Shown one piece after another: positions 9,698-21,312 of a stretch of DNA of 64,000 nucleotides. The position numbers and the translations under genes were made by a program. Origin of the DNA: Bipolaris cookei (taxonomy: Eukaryota; Ascomycota; Dothideomycetes; Pleosporales; Pleosporaceae). A model generated the notes under the pieces. The model was not told the DNA's origin. It saw nothing but the letters and a program-made list of their open reading frames with translations, and ran no database searches. The stretch is taken from positions 21,074 to 85,073 of the forward strand of contig NRSV01000094.1 of assembly GCA_002286855.1 (NCBI GenBank), given 5' to 3'. The stretch's first letter is position 1. The number at the start of each line of letters is the position of its first letter.

Positions 9698-11517
9698 ATG
9701 CCGAAGTATAACGGTAGTCTCGCGTCCTTCTCAACTGAAGAAATGAGAATCAGTAGCCAATTGGCTTGCGTTCTTGCCTTCTTTTGGGTTGCCCACATTG
9801 GTATGCGCTGCGTATACAATTTGTTTTTTCATCCTCTTCGCAAAATTCCCGGCCCATGGATGGCTGCTATGACGCCTCTCCCTGATTTTTGGCATGATGC
9901 TATAAGGAGAGGAAATTACATTTGGGAGATTCAAAAAATGCATAGGAAATACGGTACTTGGATATACATCTCGACGGCTTTTTATGAAACTATCAATACT
10001 GACGGACTTGGCCAGGCCCTATCGTACGCATCAACCCGAATGAAGTCCACATCGATGACCCTTCATATTATCATAACATCTATGTTGGAGGAAGTCACAA
10101 AATTGAAAAAGATCCCTCCACCGTTGCAGGATTTGGTGTCCCCGCTTCTGTAGCCGCAACTATACCCCATTCATTGCATCGCTCCCGACGCAGCTACATG
10201 AATCCGTACTTCTCGAAAAGGTCTATCACAGCTATGGAGCCTCTTCTCCACGAGCGAATTTCTGCTCTCCTAGGTCGGCTTGATAGCGCTCTTCGCGAGG
10301 AAAAGAGAATCTCTCTTGACAAAGCTTTTTCCGCCATGACAGCCGACATCATCACACAGCGCTTTTTCGGCTACCATAACGACTACCTCAGTATACCCGA
10401 CCTGGTATTCCCCATCAGAGAAGCTTTACGGGGCGCATCAGAGATCTTTCATTGGACTCGCTTCGTACCATGGGCCACCAGATACTTAAAGATGTTGCCT
10501 CTTTCTGTCATCCGTTTCATCTTTCCACCCGTTGCTACTTTGCTGGAATTGCAAAAAGAAATTGAGAAGAAGATCATCGAGACGTGTGAAACCAAGGATG
10601 AGGGGAAGCAGAAATCTGTCATCATGCAAGCATTAAGTGATGAGTCGATTCCGAAGTCTGAGCGTACGATGCAACGCCTATTAGACGAAGGTCAGGTGAT
10701 CATCTTCGCCGGAACTGAAACCTCATCGCGCGCCCTCTCTGTCGGCATGTTCTATCTCCTTTCTGATAAGCGGATGGTTAGAAAATTACGCGCTGAACTG
10801 TCACAAGTCGCTCATATTCCTGAGATGGAGTTGGCGGCTGCGAACCTTGAGCCTTTGCCTTATCTCGTCAGTATTCCTTCTTCTAGGCTTCTCCGAAATT
10901 CAATGGACCCACTGACATTTGATTTAGACGGGTGTGGTGAAAGAGTCAATCCGACTTTCATACGGCCCACTCGCCCGCCTCCCCGTGTTTTCGTCGACGA
11001 AACACTGCAGTACAACAAGCACTCAATCCCTCCAGGTGTAAGTCAAGTTCCCAAGGTCCCGTTCAGCACGTACATACTGATATATTCAAGACGCCTGTGA
11101 GCCAGTCCACATACTTCATGCACAATAACCCAGAGATATTCCCAAACCCCCTCAAATTTGCGCCAGAGCGCTGGGTTGAAGCCGCAGAACAGGGAATCCT
11201 TCTCAACAAATGGTTAACCAGTTTCACTAAAGGCTCGCGTCAGTGCCTGGGCATTGGGTATGTTACGCTGTGCTAATACTAGCCTCCTTGTGCTTAATGT
11301 AGACGGCTGATGTATCTTGTGTAGATTGGCACATGCGGAGTTGTACCTCACGTTCGCTCGTGTGATTCGCAACTTTGACATGGATCTTAGAAACACGACT
11401 GCGGACGACGTTTCGATCGGCAGTGTGTTCATTATGGGACAGCCTAAAACGAATAAGAATAGAGGCCCGGGTCAGGGTGAGGTTGAAGTCATAATCACTC
11501 GAAAGCTCGAGGGTTGA
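9698..11517 (+). CDS. Cytochrome P450 monooxygenase, five exons, one apparent 1-base frameshift
   Basis: Class E fungal P450 (microsomal NADPH-dependent oxidation). Exons are 9698-9953, 10016-10866, 10928-11037, 11091-11257 and 11325-11517. The four introns (53-67 bp) have GTACTT, GTCAGT, GTAAGT and GTATGT donors. Features in order: an N-terminal membrane segment (residues about 16-35), FFHPLRKIPGPW, the I-helix IFAGTETSS, ESIRL (ExxR of helix K), FAPERW and the heme ligand loop FTKGSRQCLGIG. Position and motif order are complete, and the predicted length of about 525 aa is normal. In exon 3 the run CTCCCCGT has one C fewer than needed to continue from RLP into RVFVDE, so the frame breaks near 10980. 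It is either a young pseudogene or a homopolymer sequencing error. The start could also be 9614 or 9743. Confidence 0.85.
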
Positions 11518-12099
11518 TGTTAGAAGAATGTGGGGTCTTGCACTACATGAAACGATATGGGAGGCTGTAAAATATGTAACTACGTCGTTCTACACTACAA
11601 ATTCCAAAAACGAGACAATTCAATTTATGTTTCCCCGAATAGTGTCGCTACATGTTTATATATACCGCCCCTAGCAACTAACCTATGAAGAAATTGCCCA
11701 GCTACCCTTGATCCTATCTTACACACCTGGCTTTGATTTCACCGCAGATGTCATCGCAGAAATGGTTCCACTGCACCATGTTAAGTTGATGTGTAGGCAG
11801 AGATCAATGAATGAGGTAAATCGGCGCTCTTGTGTTGTGATAGGTGATGAGGAGTGGGTGGTTGGAGTTTTATGTGATTCTGGGTGCTGGATGCGGTGGT
11901 GCGTCTGGAAGCGGGCGAGATGGTTCGCGTCCGCGTCTTCCCCCCGATCGAACAACGTCCTGTTGATACATTTTGGCTGCCAGAATTCAACCATTTCAGC
12001 TTCCGTATAAGAGTCGTTAGCGAAGATGCCACCTTGATGTTTTCCTGGCGCATAAATGACAGGCCACATAGGGATGTAACACGCTTCCTATGATCATGA
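11518..12099. other. Intergenic, no supported gene
   Basis: Lies between the convergent P450 and the frameshifted gene at 12.1 kb. A minus-strand open frame of 116 codons (11719-12069) overlaps another of 115 codons in a different frame. Neither has a recognisable motif or clear splice context. Confidence 0.4.
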
Positions 12100-13399
12100 T
12101 TAACCTTGATGCACCTCCAGCAAGTCACATAAGCTCACATCGAATCTGCATTTGTGCTCGCATTCATCCCAGTCATCCCAGCCTATCCACTTCATCAGCT
12201 CCTCGGTACTTGTTCGAATGTCGTTAAATGCAGCTTCCACGCTCGTTTTAGACACAAATTGGAAAGAAGTAGCAAGTTCGTGTTTTGGGTCGAACAAGTT
12301 TGAGGTGTACAGGTCGCTCAGTGCAAAGAGATCAAGCTCCCAGGAACACAGCTTCTGCATCAAGACTTGAATCGAATCCCTGACGATTACTTCAAAGTCA
12401 TTGAGAAGATTGCTGTCGACATGGCCGGTGTAAATCCTGGAGCACTTTGATATTGTCTCGTCCTTGGAAGCCGCAGGCAAGATGCCTGTCACAGTGGGAT
12501 ATTCCAGGTAGGTGTAGAGTACTGCATGTGTTAGTTCGTAAACTTTCGTCAAGGCCTCCTGCATAGTGTTATTGTCCTCAGTGGCATGCCTCAGCATTGC
12601 CAGCATTTCTCTTGCGCGTGTCCCATGCTGCTTGACTATGGTCTCAGTAAAGATTACCGGTCAATGCCAGAGCAGCCTTGGTTGTCAAGTGCAGAGATCT
12701 GCTTCAACCAGGACTTCACAGTCCTGATATCGTCAGCCGATATGCCTAACATCCGATGGCCTCTGCGTAATCCCCAGCCGTTCTGGTATAAGACGTCTTG
12801 CTGGTTGTAATGAAAATCACTCAGGCTGCGAAGGGATGGATCATAATATGTAACAAATCCATACAGATCAAGTGATACACGCGTCTCTTTATTGCCACTA
12901 GCGCCAGCCCCTCCAGTGCCGTAATGCCAGGTGCCACTTCTAATCCACTCCCAGCTGTTCTGTGGCGCAAATTCATTGCCATATACTAGCGGAGGTACTC
13001 TGTTCGGATCTCGTGGAAGGCTGGGGTCTTGTTCTCTTCCCCTATTCCCAGGTACTGTGATATTGCTAGCATGTACTTGACGAACACCTGTGGCAGCATA
13101 GTCGCAGATTAAGACCTCAAATCCAGCATTCATGGAACAATTCCGTCAATACCGAGGCTTTCTAAGAGCGCGCAAAGCTCGACTGCCCTTTGAAATTCAT
13201 CGAAAACCAATATCTCGCTAGGGTCGTTCGGAACTTCATTTTGCAGCAGCGCCATCTGCGAATCAAGTGTTCCCCAATATTTCAACGAGGCTGCCTGCCT
13301 CCCGCCACAAATAGGCATCCGGGAAGCCAAAGGGGCGACGGAAGGCATGAGCTCGAGGACCAGAAGCGATGGGTACAAGGGATACACGGATGTTATCAT
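12100..13399 (-). pseudogene. Unknown fungal protein broken by two frameshifts
   Basis: Three minus-strand frames line up as one protein: 13399-13130, 13133-12654, and 12657-12100 after a shift. The first junction is IDGIVP to NAGFEVLICDYAATG, needing removal of 2 bases near 13131. The second is GCSGID to FTETIVKQHGTRAREMLAM, needing a 1-base change near 12657. Neither junction has splice signals. The middle part has TYYDPSLRSLSDFHYNQQDV and YQNGWGLRRGHRMLGI; the C-terminal part is helical (ELTHAVLYTYLEYPT). I do not recognise the family, and the function is unknown. The 5' end may also be truncated. Confidence 0.55.
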
Positions 13400-15374
13400 T
13401 ACACTCGTTGTTGTAAACTCACTAAATTGTACTTTCTTACGAGTATTGATACCTACGTAACGTTCATATAAGCTGTCTGCCTATCTTTGACGTCTACTCG
13501 AGCCTACACTCGCTTGTGGTTAAAGCGAAGAGAGCGTGTTGTAACTAAATGGAGCTGAGATACAGAAGACTAGTGCCATTGCACCACGCCGTTCGGGTGG
13601 CTAGGCAGTAGACACACCATGTGCACAGACTGCCTCTTGCATCGATGGGTCTACCTAGGGCTAATCCTAAAGAGTATCGTTCCGGTTGTACACTGCTTCT
13701 GCGGTCTCGACGTAAAATAAAACTGATTCGTCCTAGAGAACGTTCATCCTTTTTACAAACAAGAATTAGATAAAAGGCTACGCGCATTAACGAAATTGAT
13801 CGTCCGCGTCAAAAAGCTGAGTCGTTGTCGATGTTTCGGGCTGGTGTTGAGGTTGTTGTCGCAATGTTGCTTCGTGTTCTAGCCCGCGTTGAAATAGCGG
13901 CAGTTGTATCTGTTTTTGCACGAACCAACACACCCTACAGACATGCCCGATACACTCCTACAGTAAACAGCGGTCTATGTATAAGTTTTCTATACGGCCA
14001 GACCTCGCCTTTGACACAAAGCCTACTTCTCGGTTTGCCGCACAGTGGCTGTCGTGCGATTGTGCAGCGTTAGCTTTCCCTCGGTTAGCCTCACGTTACT
14101 GAGCAGGCGGGCTGCGCCTCATGCACTGTAGTATTGGAGATGCAGCTTGACCCAATACCAGGCTTGTTGCACTACAGCCTCTGAACACCAACCCTCCTCA
14201 CTTCCGACTTAGCAAACTAGTACCTGGTCTGCCTGCGAAGTAATCGTAGAGCGGTAACTAGTAATAGTTTTGGTTAGATTCAGCTCTCCAAATTGACATT
14301 GCAACGCGAGTTGGAGAAGCGCAGGTTTCAAAAAAGGAATTGGAAGATCAACGGAGGTTGGATTTCTAAATAACTGCTGCTTCCTAGAAATCTGTCGCAC
14401 GGGTGGTAACAGGATGACAGTAGCTTTGAGTTCGAGACAGTTATTTGTTGATTTATTGTTTGCAGCCTCAGTAGCTGTGGTATCATATACATACAGTTTA
14501 ACTTTAACTAACTGTAGAGTCTGTACACACTTACATGATTATGGTCAGCAAGCAGGGTTGGGCGAGCCAGCGTGTGGGCCAGAGCCGAAGCGCGCCGTGA
14601 TCACCGTCTCAGAACGAAATGCAAGAAGGTTTTGGTCGAGGTATGGATCGTAGGTGTAGCGGGGAGCGTGCGGTGATGGAGGCGGTGTGGATAGTGATGA
14701 ATAGGTGCGGTGGTGAGTGTGGTTGGAGTCAACGTAGCCACCTTCGCTAGGCACAGTCTTGGTGAGAGAGAAGAAGGCTGAACAAGCCTCAAGGGTAGCT
14801 ACTTGCAGGACTGCGAAACGACTGCAGGGCTACAAAACGACTCAAACAAGGTCCTAAACCCAACCCCCCAAACGGTAAGAGACATAGCTTCAAGGCTCCT
14901 ATAAGAGCTAATATAAACAAGTAATTTATCGTGAGGCCGACAGGTGATGGAGATCCTGTAGGTGGTGTAGTAGGCGCACCAGCTCTCGGGTCACGGCGTA
15001 GCTGCGACGTCGAGCCTTCTACGCGATATCAATAGCCATATATTAATGAAAACTTACAGATATGAACACTAAAGAAAACCGCGATAATAGCTATTTTGTG
15101 AAGCTGTACGGAGTACTCCGTACAGCATCGAGTTGTAGAGCTATTTTGGTGTTCGCGTGGGTTGCCCGTCATCATCGGTAATTCGAAGTGCCGTCGCGCC
15201 GGCGCGTCGTCGCGTGTTTGTCTCTACCGTGTCCGACCATCATTTACATCGCGCGTCTTATCTCGTCACCTTTAGTTTCTCTTACCCTTTCCGAATCACA
15301 TACAACTCTGAGTGATCGCATTTGCGGCGACAACGCTTTGGCAAGATATCGGCGGCTGATATGACTCTTCGAGG
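13400..15374. other. Long intergenic stretch
   Basis: Almost 2 kb without a convincing gene. Short frames on both strands lack motifs and splice support. The last 300 bp hold the promoter region of the FunK1 gene, including a perfect 24-bp palindrome and a pyrimidine-rich tract (CTTTAGTTTCTCTTACCCTT) near 15270-15290. Confidence 0.45.
15103..15126. promoter_or_regulatory. Perfect 24-bp palindrome upstream of the FunK1 gene
   Basis: The two 12-base arms are GCTGTACGGAGT and ACTCCGTACAGC, exact reverse complements, centred about 260 bp upstream of the ATG at 15375. Inverted CGG triplets are typical binding half-sites of Zn2Cys6 fungal regulators, so an operator role is possible; a cruciform or element end is the alternative. 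Confidence 0.45.
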
Positions 15375-17759
15375 ATGTCTACGCAATCGCTGTCGCAGAT
15401 TGTGCAGTCTAACCCAATAGGTAAAGGATTAGATGGCTTTCGCAATACTTTCAAATCGATATGCGAAGACATTGGCGTCTCCAACTCCTTGCAAGCGCTT
15501 GACCAGGTGGGCCATGAAGGTAGTACAGACTGAACAATTTTACCGCACTCCTAATGCGCATTAGAAACCCAGGATTTGTTAGTCCGTCTTCTCTCTGCTT
15601 TGCGAGACCTCCCAGCCGCTCGAATTCTGCAGTCCCAAAATGGAGGCAAGAACCTCTTCTATGACCTCTTGAGGCTCAATGCACGGGTCAGCTCTGATAG
15701 TTTCGACAACGGACGGATACGACCTCTACTCGATGCAATCATCAACAACCAGCCTGATGAGTTTGTTTGGAATAGGGTATACGAAGCCGTCACCGAATCC
15801 ACACCGCCGCCCCGCCCTTCCTTGTCCTTTCAACAAACACCGCTGTCGATCAATACGGGCAGTTTCGCGAACTCGGCTGAGCACCGCAAACACGTCGACG
15901 ATGTGCTAAAGGAGGAGTTGGGACACATGTACGTTGGCGTACCCGGCTTCTTCGATGCCTTCTTCGGAGATGTGCGAGAACTGGGAACAGCGGCACAGGT
16001 TGTATTGGACAAGTGCAAGGAAGGAGACAGCCCGCTCTACTGTGTGGAGAGCGGCTGGCAGGGCTGGCCTGAAAGGGCGAAGGAAAAGGATGTCCTGAGC
16101 TGGTTTGCACTGCTTGTAGATCAGCTTCTGGAGATTGCGGATAAGCACTTGTCAATATCCCGGAGTTCACGGCGACCGCTGGCACAGCCCCATCGACCTT
16201 TGCAAGGCTCTTCAGCCGATCGCAAGCTGGACGTTGGCTTTGTGGACGACCCGGACGCTGGCGTGGACTCGAAGTACCACTGGTCCCAGATCCTCATACC
16301 TGGAGAGCTGAAGAGCAACCCGTTAGCCGACAAAGCGTCAAAGGCGTGGCTTGACCTGGGCCGGTACGCCAGGGAGGTGCTCGCCGCGCAAGACAGCCGC
16401 CGCTTCGTTCTTGGTTTCACTCTCTGTGGACCCTTTATGCGGCTGTGGGAGTTCGACCGACTTGGGGGCATCGCCTCTGAGCAGTTCGACATTAACAAGG
16501 ATGGACTGCAGTTTGTGTCTGCAGTGTTTGGGTTTCTGTGGATGAACGAGGTGCAGCTGGGGTTCGATCCGACCATCATCACAATTGGAGACAAGCGGTA
16601 CATCGAGATTGAACGTGAGAATGGGAAGGAGCGCCTCGTCATTGACGAGGTCATAAAAAGGGTGCCCTGTGTTGCTGGCCGAGCAACGACTTGCTGGAAA
16701 GTTCACCAAGAAGAAGCCCCTGGCACGCCGCTCGTGGTCAAAGATTCATGGCAGTATCCTGAGCGCGAAGAGGAGGGTGAGCTGCTACGCGATGCGACAG
16801 AGAAGGGTGTGAAAAACGTCGCGAGGTACTTCCACCACGAGACGGTCCATGTACACGGTCGAGACGACGACATCTGCGCAAATGTACGGAATGGGCTGGA
16901 CATAACGAAGGCAATGAACTACATGCCAAAAAGGCAGATGCCGCCGCCAAATAACACTGGACGCCGGAGAGACGGGAGCAGCAGCGTAGCCGGAAGGAAG
17001 CGATCTTCGAGCTCCACGAACGCCCTGCTGCCACCCAGCAAGCGCCCTTGCTCTAGCTCTCCAACAAAACCTGTAATTTTGAATAGGGTCCACCGCCGTG
17101 TGATCATCCGCGACTACGGGAAGGCCATCTACAAAGCAAGCTCCCCAGCCAGTCTGCTTGCTGCATTCGAGCAATGCATTGACGGATATGAGTCATTACA
17201 CACACGAGGCGGCATACTCCAACGCGACATATCACCAAACAACCTCATGGTGAACGAGGATGCCGAGAACCCGTCCTGGCCGGCGTTCTTGGTCGATCTC
17301 GACCTTGCGATCGACGAACAGCGGGAGATGTCTTCCGGGGCGCGTGGCAAGACCGGCACGCGAGCGTTCATGGCAATTGGAGTGCTTTTAGACGACGAAC
17401 AACACTCGTTCATGCACGATCTTGAATCGTTCTTCTGGGTCCTTTTTTGGGTGTGTATCCACTATGACGGGCCTGGCAAAGACATTGGGCCAACTGAATT
17501 CGAATGTTGGAATTACGAGAGCAGTGGAAAACTAGCGGAGCTCAAAAAAGGCCTGATTTCTGACGAGAGGGATTTTCTGAAGACTGTTGACGCTAAATTC
17601 ACGACTTGCTACAAACCGCTCGCTCCTTACGTCAATAGATTAAGGAGGAAAGTATTTCCTGATGGTGGGAGATCGAGGGATTCAAATCCAAAGCTGTACT
17701 TAGAGATGAAGGAGATACTTCGGACAGCACGGGATGACTTGAAGGAGTCAGAGGGATAA
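15375..17759 (+). CDS. FunK1-type fungal protein kinase
   Basis: Exon 1 is 15375-15519 (ATG at 15375), the intron 15520-15564 (45 bp, GTAGTA donor, CTAATG branch, TTAG acceptor), and exon 2 15565-17759. The joined frame gives 779 aa. The FunK1 family is a fungus-specific expansion of kinase-like proteins. Visible features: a long N-terminal helical domain (GVPGFFDAFFGDV, LIPGELKSNP, then RRFVLGFTLCGPFMRLWEFD), a Ser/Arg/Pro-rich low-complexity insert around residues 500-540 (RKRSSSSTNALLPPSKRP), then the catalytic lobe with ILQRDISPNNLMV near residue 600 (HRD-type loop, His replaced by Gln) and FLVDLDLAI, where DLD replaces DFG. GTRAFMAIGVL is the activation-segment end. Function is unproven; the family is often found near transposons. 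Confidence 0.9.
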
Positions 17760-17886
17760 GGAGATATATCATTCGGTATGCTTGAGATACACACCCGTGA
17801 AGACAATCAGTCGCTTTCTTTATTCACGTGGCAGTAGAAATGCATTTATTTTGAGAGGTCTTTGGCCGCTACTTTTAAAGACATTT

Positions 17887-18189
17887 CTACCTGATTTGAC
17901 AGTCATTCCATAGAGAAACTTTGTTCTGTTTTTGTGGCCTGCGCTCTTGGTCCGCAGGAGGCTTATCCTCTAAGGCTTGGAGTAAACCCTTCTCCTTGTC
18001 CTCAAGCATGAAAAGCCGCTGTAAGTCAATCTGCAGCAACGCGTTATATACTCTCAAATTGACTCGAGGAATAGGCTTGAGGATTAAGAAAGGTTCTGCC
18101 TTCTTGCCGGGTTGGTATTGCGTTCTGTTATTGAGATATCGTGGTTTATATGTGATGTTCGCAATGCCAAGAAAAAGTGATGGCTCTAG
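17887..18189 (-). other. Possible terminal exon of a lost or undetected gene
   Basis: An open frame of 100 codons without an ATG near its start, running from a CTAG acceptor-like site at 18186-18189 to a TAG at 17887. The peptide looks protein-like (ITYKPRYLNNRTQYQPGKKA, then LRVYNALLQIDLQRLFMLED), with a charged tail. No upstream exon is evident because the next sequence is a dispersed repeat. It may be a gene fragment. Confidence 0.35.
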
Positions 18190-18242
18190 TCAAACACGTT
18201 AGGTGGAATACGTACTGAATTGATATTTGCCTGCTCAAAAGT

Positions 18243-18440
18243 ACAGCGCCAGTTGAGAAATATGGGTAGAAGAGGGAATTTTGGAAAGCAAGTGCGTACG
18301 TGTTTAGGGCACATGTGTATGTAAGAAAGGGAAAGGAGGTTGGGCAGACGCTAGATTGGGAAAGGCTGCGAGGTAGCAAGATGAACTTGCAGGGGCCTGT
18401 AAAACGCTCTATCAGACTGTAGTTTCTAAGGAAACTGTAA
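18243..18440 (+). repeat. Dispersed repeat shared with 40540-40700
   Basis: The block CGCTAGATTGGGAAAGG...GTAGCAAGATGAACTTGCAG and TAAAACGCTCTATC recurs, diverged, at about 40620-40690 in the same orientation. Nature unknown; probably the end of a decayed transposon. Confidence 0.5.
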
Positions 18441-19039
18441 CCCGATTGGTTTAATGCGCAGGGTTGCAGATTCACGAAGAGTTGATTGGCCAGTTCCAGC
18501 GAATTACTTTGTCCGTCACGTTAATAGTAATCAGTGGTGCCGTAATTAGTGGGGGTTTACTTCATAGTCTCACGGATCTCAGTTTAAGCAGGGCCTCGAT
18601 GCTTAACTGAAATGAATGGCGCAAACAAGAAGATGTATCGTATACAAAAGCATGCTGTAGACAACACAGGAGCTCTGCTTTGATCTGTAAGTAACTATTC
18701 CAGAAACTTGGTAGTATCGTGACCCGTTTGTTAGACTCGCTATGTCTGGTGGCACTGGCTGGGCTTATGCACGTGGGACTTGCTGTTGCTTAGTGAAGGG
18801 AGAGGCACTACTGTCCTGGTGACTATTGGCTTTGACCATTCCGAGAGTTATAGTATGTTGAACCTTACTTTCGTTAGCTAAACAAGCATTGCTAGATCGG
18901 TGTCGAAAAGCTGTACATATTCGGATTCCTATAGTAATGTCAACGCTGCAATTTCTTCAGCGCTATATATGATTCAATCTTCCTATACTCATCTATGATC
19001 TGCGCACGTACAGATGAGTCTAACAGTAATGTTAATATC
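18441..19039. other. Intergenic
   Basis: No coding frame supported. Forms the 3' flank of the GT90 gene. Confidence 0.4.
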
Positions 19040-20654
19040 TTAGCTTCGAACCTGACGTGTAGGCCCCATGACCCTCGCTAGTTCTAGCATGAGACGGTAG
19101 AGATAGATCGTAAAGTCTTCCTTTCTTAAAGCTTTTCCATGCCATTCACGGCCTGCCTCTGCGATCTCCTGTGCCCTTTTCTTTCCTTGTTCGTGGGTCG
19201 TCATGTATCGCATTATCTCTGGCAGTTCGTTCATAGACAAGCTGACAGGAACAAAATGTACCCACGGCACCACACGCTCGTCGTGCCACTCACGAAAAAC
19301 AGTTTGCTTGAGGACAACGCTTCGTGATTGCAATAGAGTGTAAAACCGCCCGCTGAAAGAGTTACCATCAGTATCAAACACGAATTGAGCACTCAACTGT
19401 CGGGTCTGGGCTTCTCTTTTGCTAACTATAAAGAACTGGTTCTGTGCTTCGCAATCCCAGATGTCGCATTGAATGATGTCAGTAAATTTGACATCAAATA
19501 AGCTACCATGTTCTTCAATAGCTCGGTAGCTCACCCAGTGTCTAGGTTTGAGTTCCTGGAGATACACGTGGTGAGTCTTGTTCAAGTTTTGTACCAATTC
19601 GACAAAGCGTTGTCGATGAGAATGTCGCCAGGTACCATTCCAGCTGTAGCTACCAGTGGTACTTCCTGCCCAATAGAGCTTCCTGGCTTTCTGGTCCCAT
19701 AGAGGATCTTTCTCATCATCATACTCTCCTTGATCCATCTTATCGGTATACCAGGGACTGGGGTACACGATATCTCCAAAAGAACTAGGAGCTGCTTGAG
19801 ATAAGACAGGAAGGTGAGTATTAGTAAGAATCGCCGTCATCGGGGATAAGAAGAAACCATGTGTTAGGGCGAATTCAGGATGTAAGCAGACATCCTTTTC
19901 GTTAGACCAGTCTCCAACCAACGACAGCCTGGAGTCATAGTTGTTACAGGCGTTCTGGTTAGGCGAAATTTGCACGCAAAGGCCAATTGTGTGATTCCAT
20001 ATCGATGAGTGACTCGCTTCAATAAATTGAGGCTCCGATATACCACTAGTATCAAGCATCGGTGGTTTCGGAATGATTCGAGGTTCATCCAACAAATTTA
20101 TGAGAAATTCAACATCAGGAATATCCTGAGACACTTCGTTTAGAAGGTTTCCGAGATCTTTGGCAAGCCAGTGGTTTTCTTGCATGTAGTACTGTCCGTT
20201 CCGGAATCCGCATATTCGTAAGGCAAGATGCTCCGATTTCGACGCATAATCGATGTTCTTGTGAAGATGATTAGGATCAACTTTCCAAAGCTGACTTAGA
20301 CCCTCATTAATCATGTCAAAATCATCAATCAAGACCGAGTGCTTTGATTTTGCATAGAAGAACCATTCGTCAAACCCAGGGGGTGGATCTCGTGAGTATC
20401 TTCTCTGGTACTCAGTCTTAGCAGATTCGAGTGTTTTAGACTGCCCGCTGACGAGAAGCTCAAATTCCTCTTGAGCTTTACGAATGCGTATCTCGACCGG
20501 GTGATCTGGACTCTGGTTAATGCGCCTAATCCAGGTTACGATAGGAAGGATAGATCTAATCACCCTGTGTGGTATTATGCAGAAACAATGCAGCAGGCCA
20601 CAGAGCGAGCGCAACTATCAGGAAGCAGATTTTGCTTTTGGATAAAAATCTCAT
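19040..20654 (-). CDS. CAP10-type glycosyltransferase (GT90), type II membrane protein
   Basis: Exon 1 is 20654-20564 (ATG at 20652-20654), the intron 20563-20506 (58 bp, donor GTGATT, branch GCATTAAC, acceptor CCAG), and exon 2 20505-19040, giving 518 aa. Exon 1 supplies a signal anchor (FLIVALALWPAALFL, residues about 11-25), placing the enzyme in the Golgi with a lumenal catalytic domain. Family motifs: RYSRDPPPGFDEWFFYAK near residue 70, KLYWAGSTTGSYSWNG and WRHSHRQRFV near the middle, FSGRFYTLLQSRSVVLKQ and REWHDERVVPWVHFVPV near the C-terminus. GT90 members such as fungal Cxt1 and Cap10 transfer xylose to surface glycans or glycolipids; the substrate here is unknown. Without the intron the frame would begin at a weak upstream start lacking a membrane anchor. 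Confidence 0.9.
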
Positions 20655-21312
20655 AACTGTGAAAAGATAGTAAAAGTAGCAAGGCGTACGAATAATTATG
20701 CGATGATAGGCATTTAAATGGCATCAACAAAGCACAGGCAAGTGCAATGATATCGCGAGATGGAGCTCGGGGCATATTGGCTGCTGATGGCAAGTGGCTA
20801 TATCTAGTGCCATGTTCAGGGATTACTCATTTTCGCGAGAAACTGATCCATTTGAGGGATGCTCCTTGGAAGAATGCGCCGCAATCCACCGCAGCCGAGT
20901 GATTTTATGACCAGGGTTGATAGATAGGTAGAACACTGGGACGGTGTAATAAACAGAGTAAGCACAATGAGGCCAAACCCATAACGCACAACTACTCTAA
21001 GTTGACATTTAGAGCTTCTTATCCTAGTATTTGATATGTATCTCAGCTTCCCGTGTGCTTGTCCAAAGGCTTAATCAGGATGAGATATCGCGGACGAACA
21101 GGGGGTTCTAGCAGAGGGTTCATGAACCTTGTCAGCACAACACTACGCTCTCCCTAATCCGAAGACTTTTTACCACAAACATAGTTCAAGAGCTGCAGTG
21201 CATTCAAAGTGATACTGCATGGGTTCTGTGATGCAATTGCGAAGGTCAAGATGAGAAATTGCTTCATAAGATAGGGTTAACTACTAAATTTATTACTTAT
21301 CGTAAATTAGCC
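20655..21312. other. Intergenic between two minus-strand genes
   Basis: Promoter side of the GT90 gene and 3' flank of the ankyrin gene. No gene seen. Confidence 0.4.

Noticed and set aside
11719..12069. 116-codon minus-strand frame between the P450 and the frameshifted gene
   Set aside because: A second frame of equal length overlaps it, and there is no motif or splice context; cannot be supported as a gene.
16121..16654. 177-codon minus-strand frame
   Set aside because: Shadow of the FunK1 kinase gene; Ser/Arg-rich with no motif.
18146..18475. 109-codon minus-strand frame
   Set aside because: Lies in a dispersed repeat shared with 40540-40700 and overlaps a better protein-like frame.
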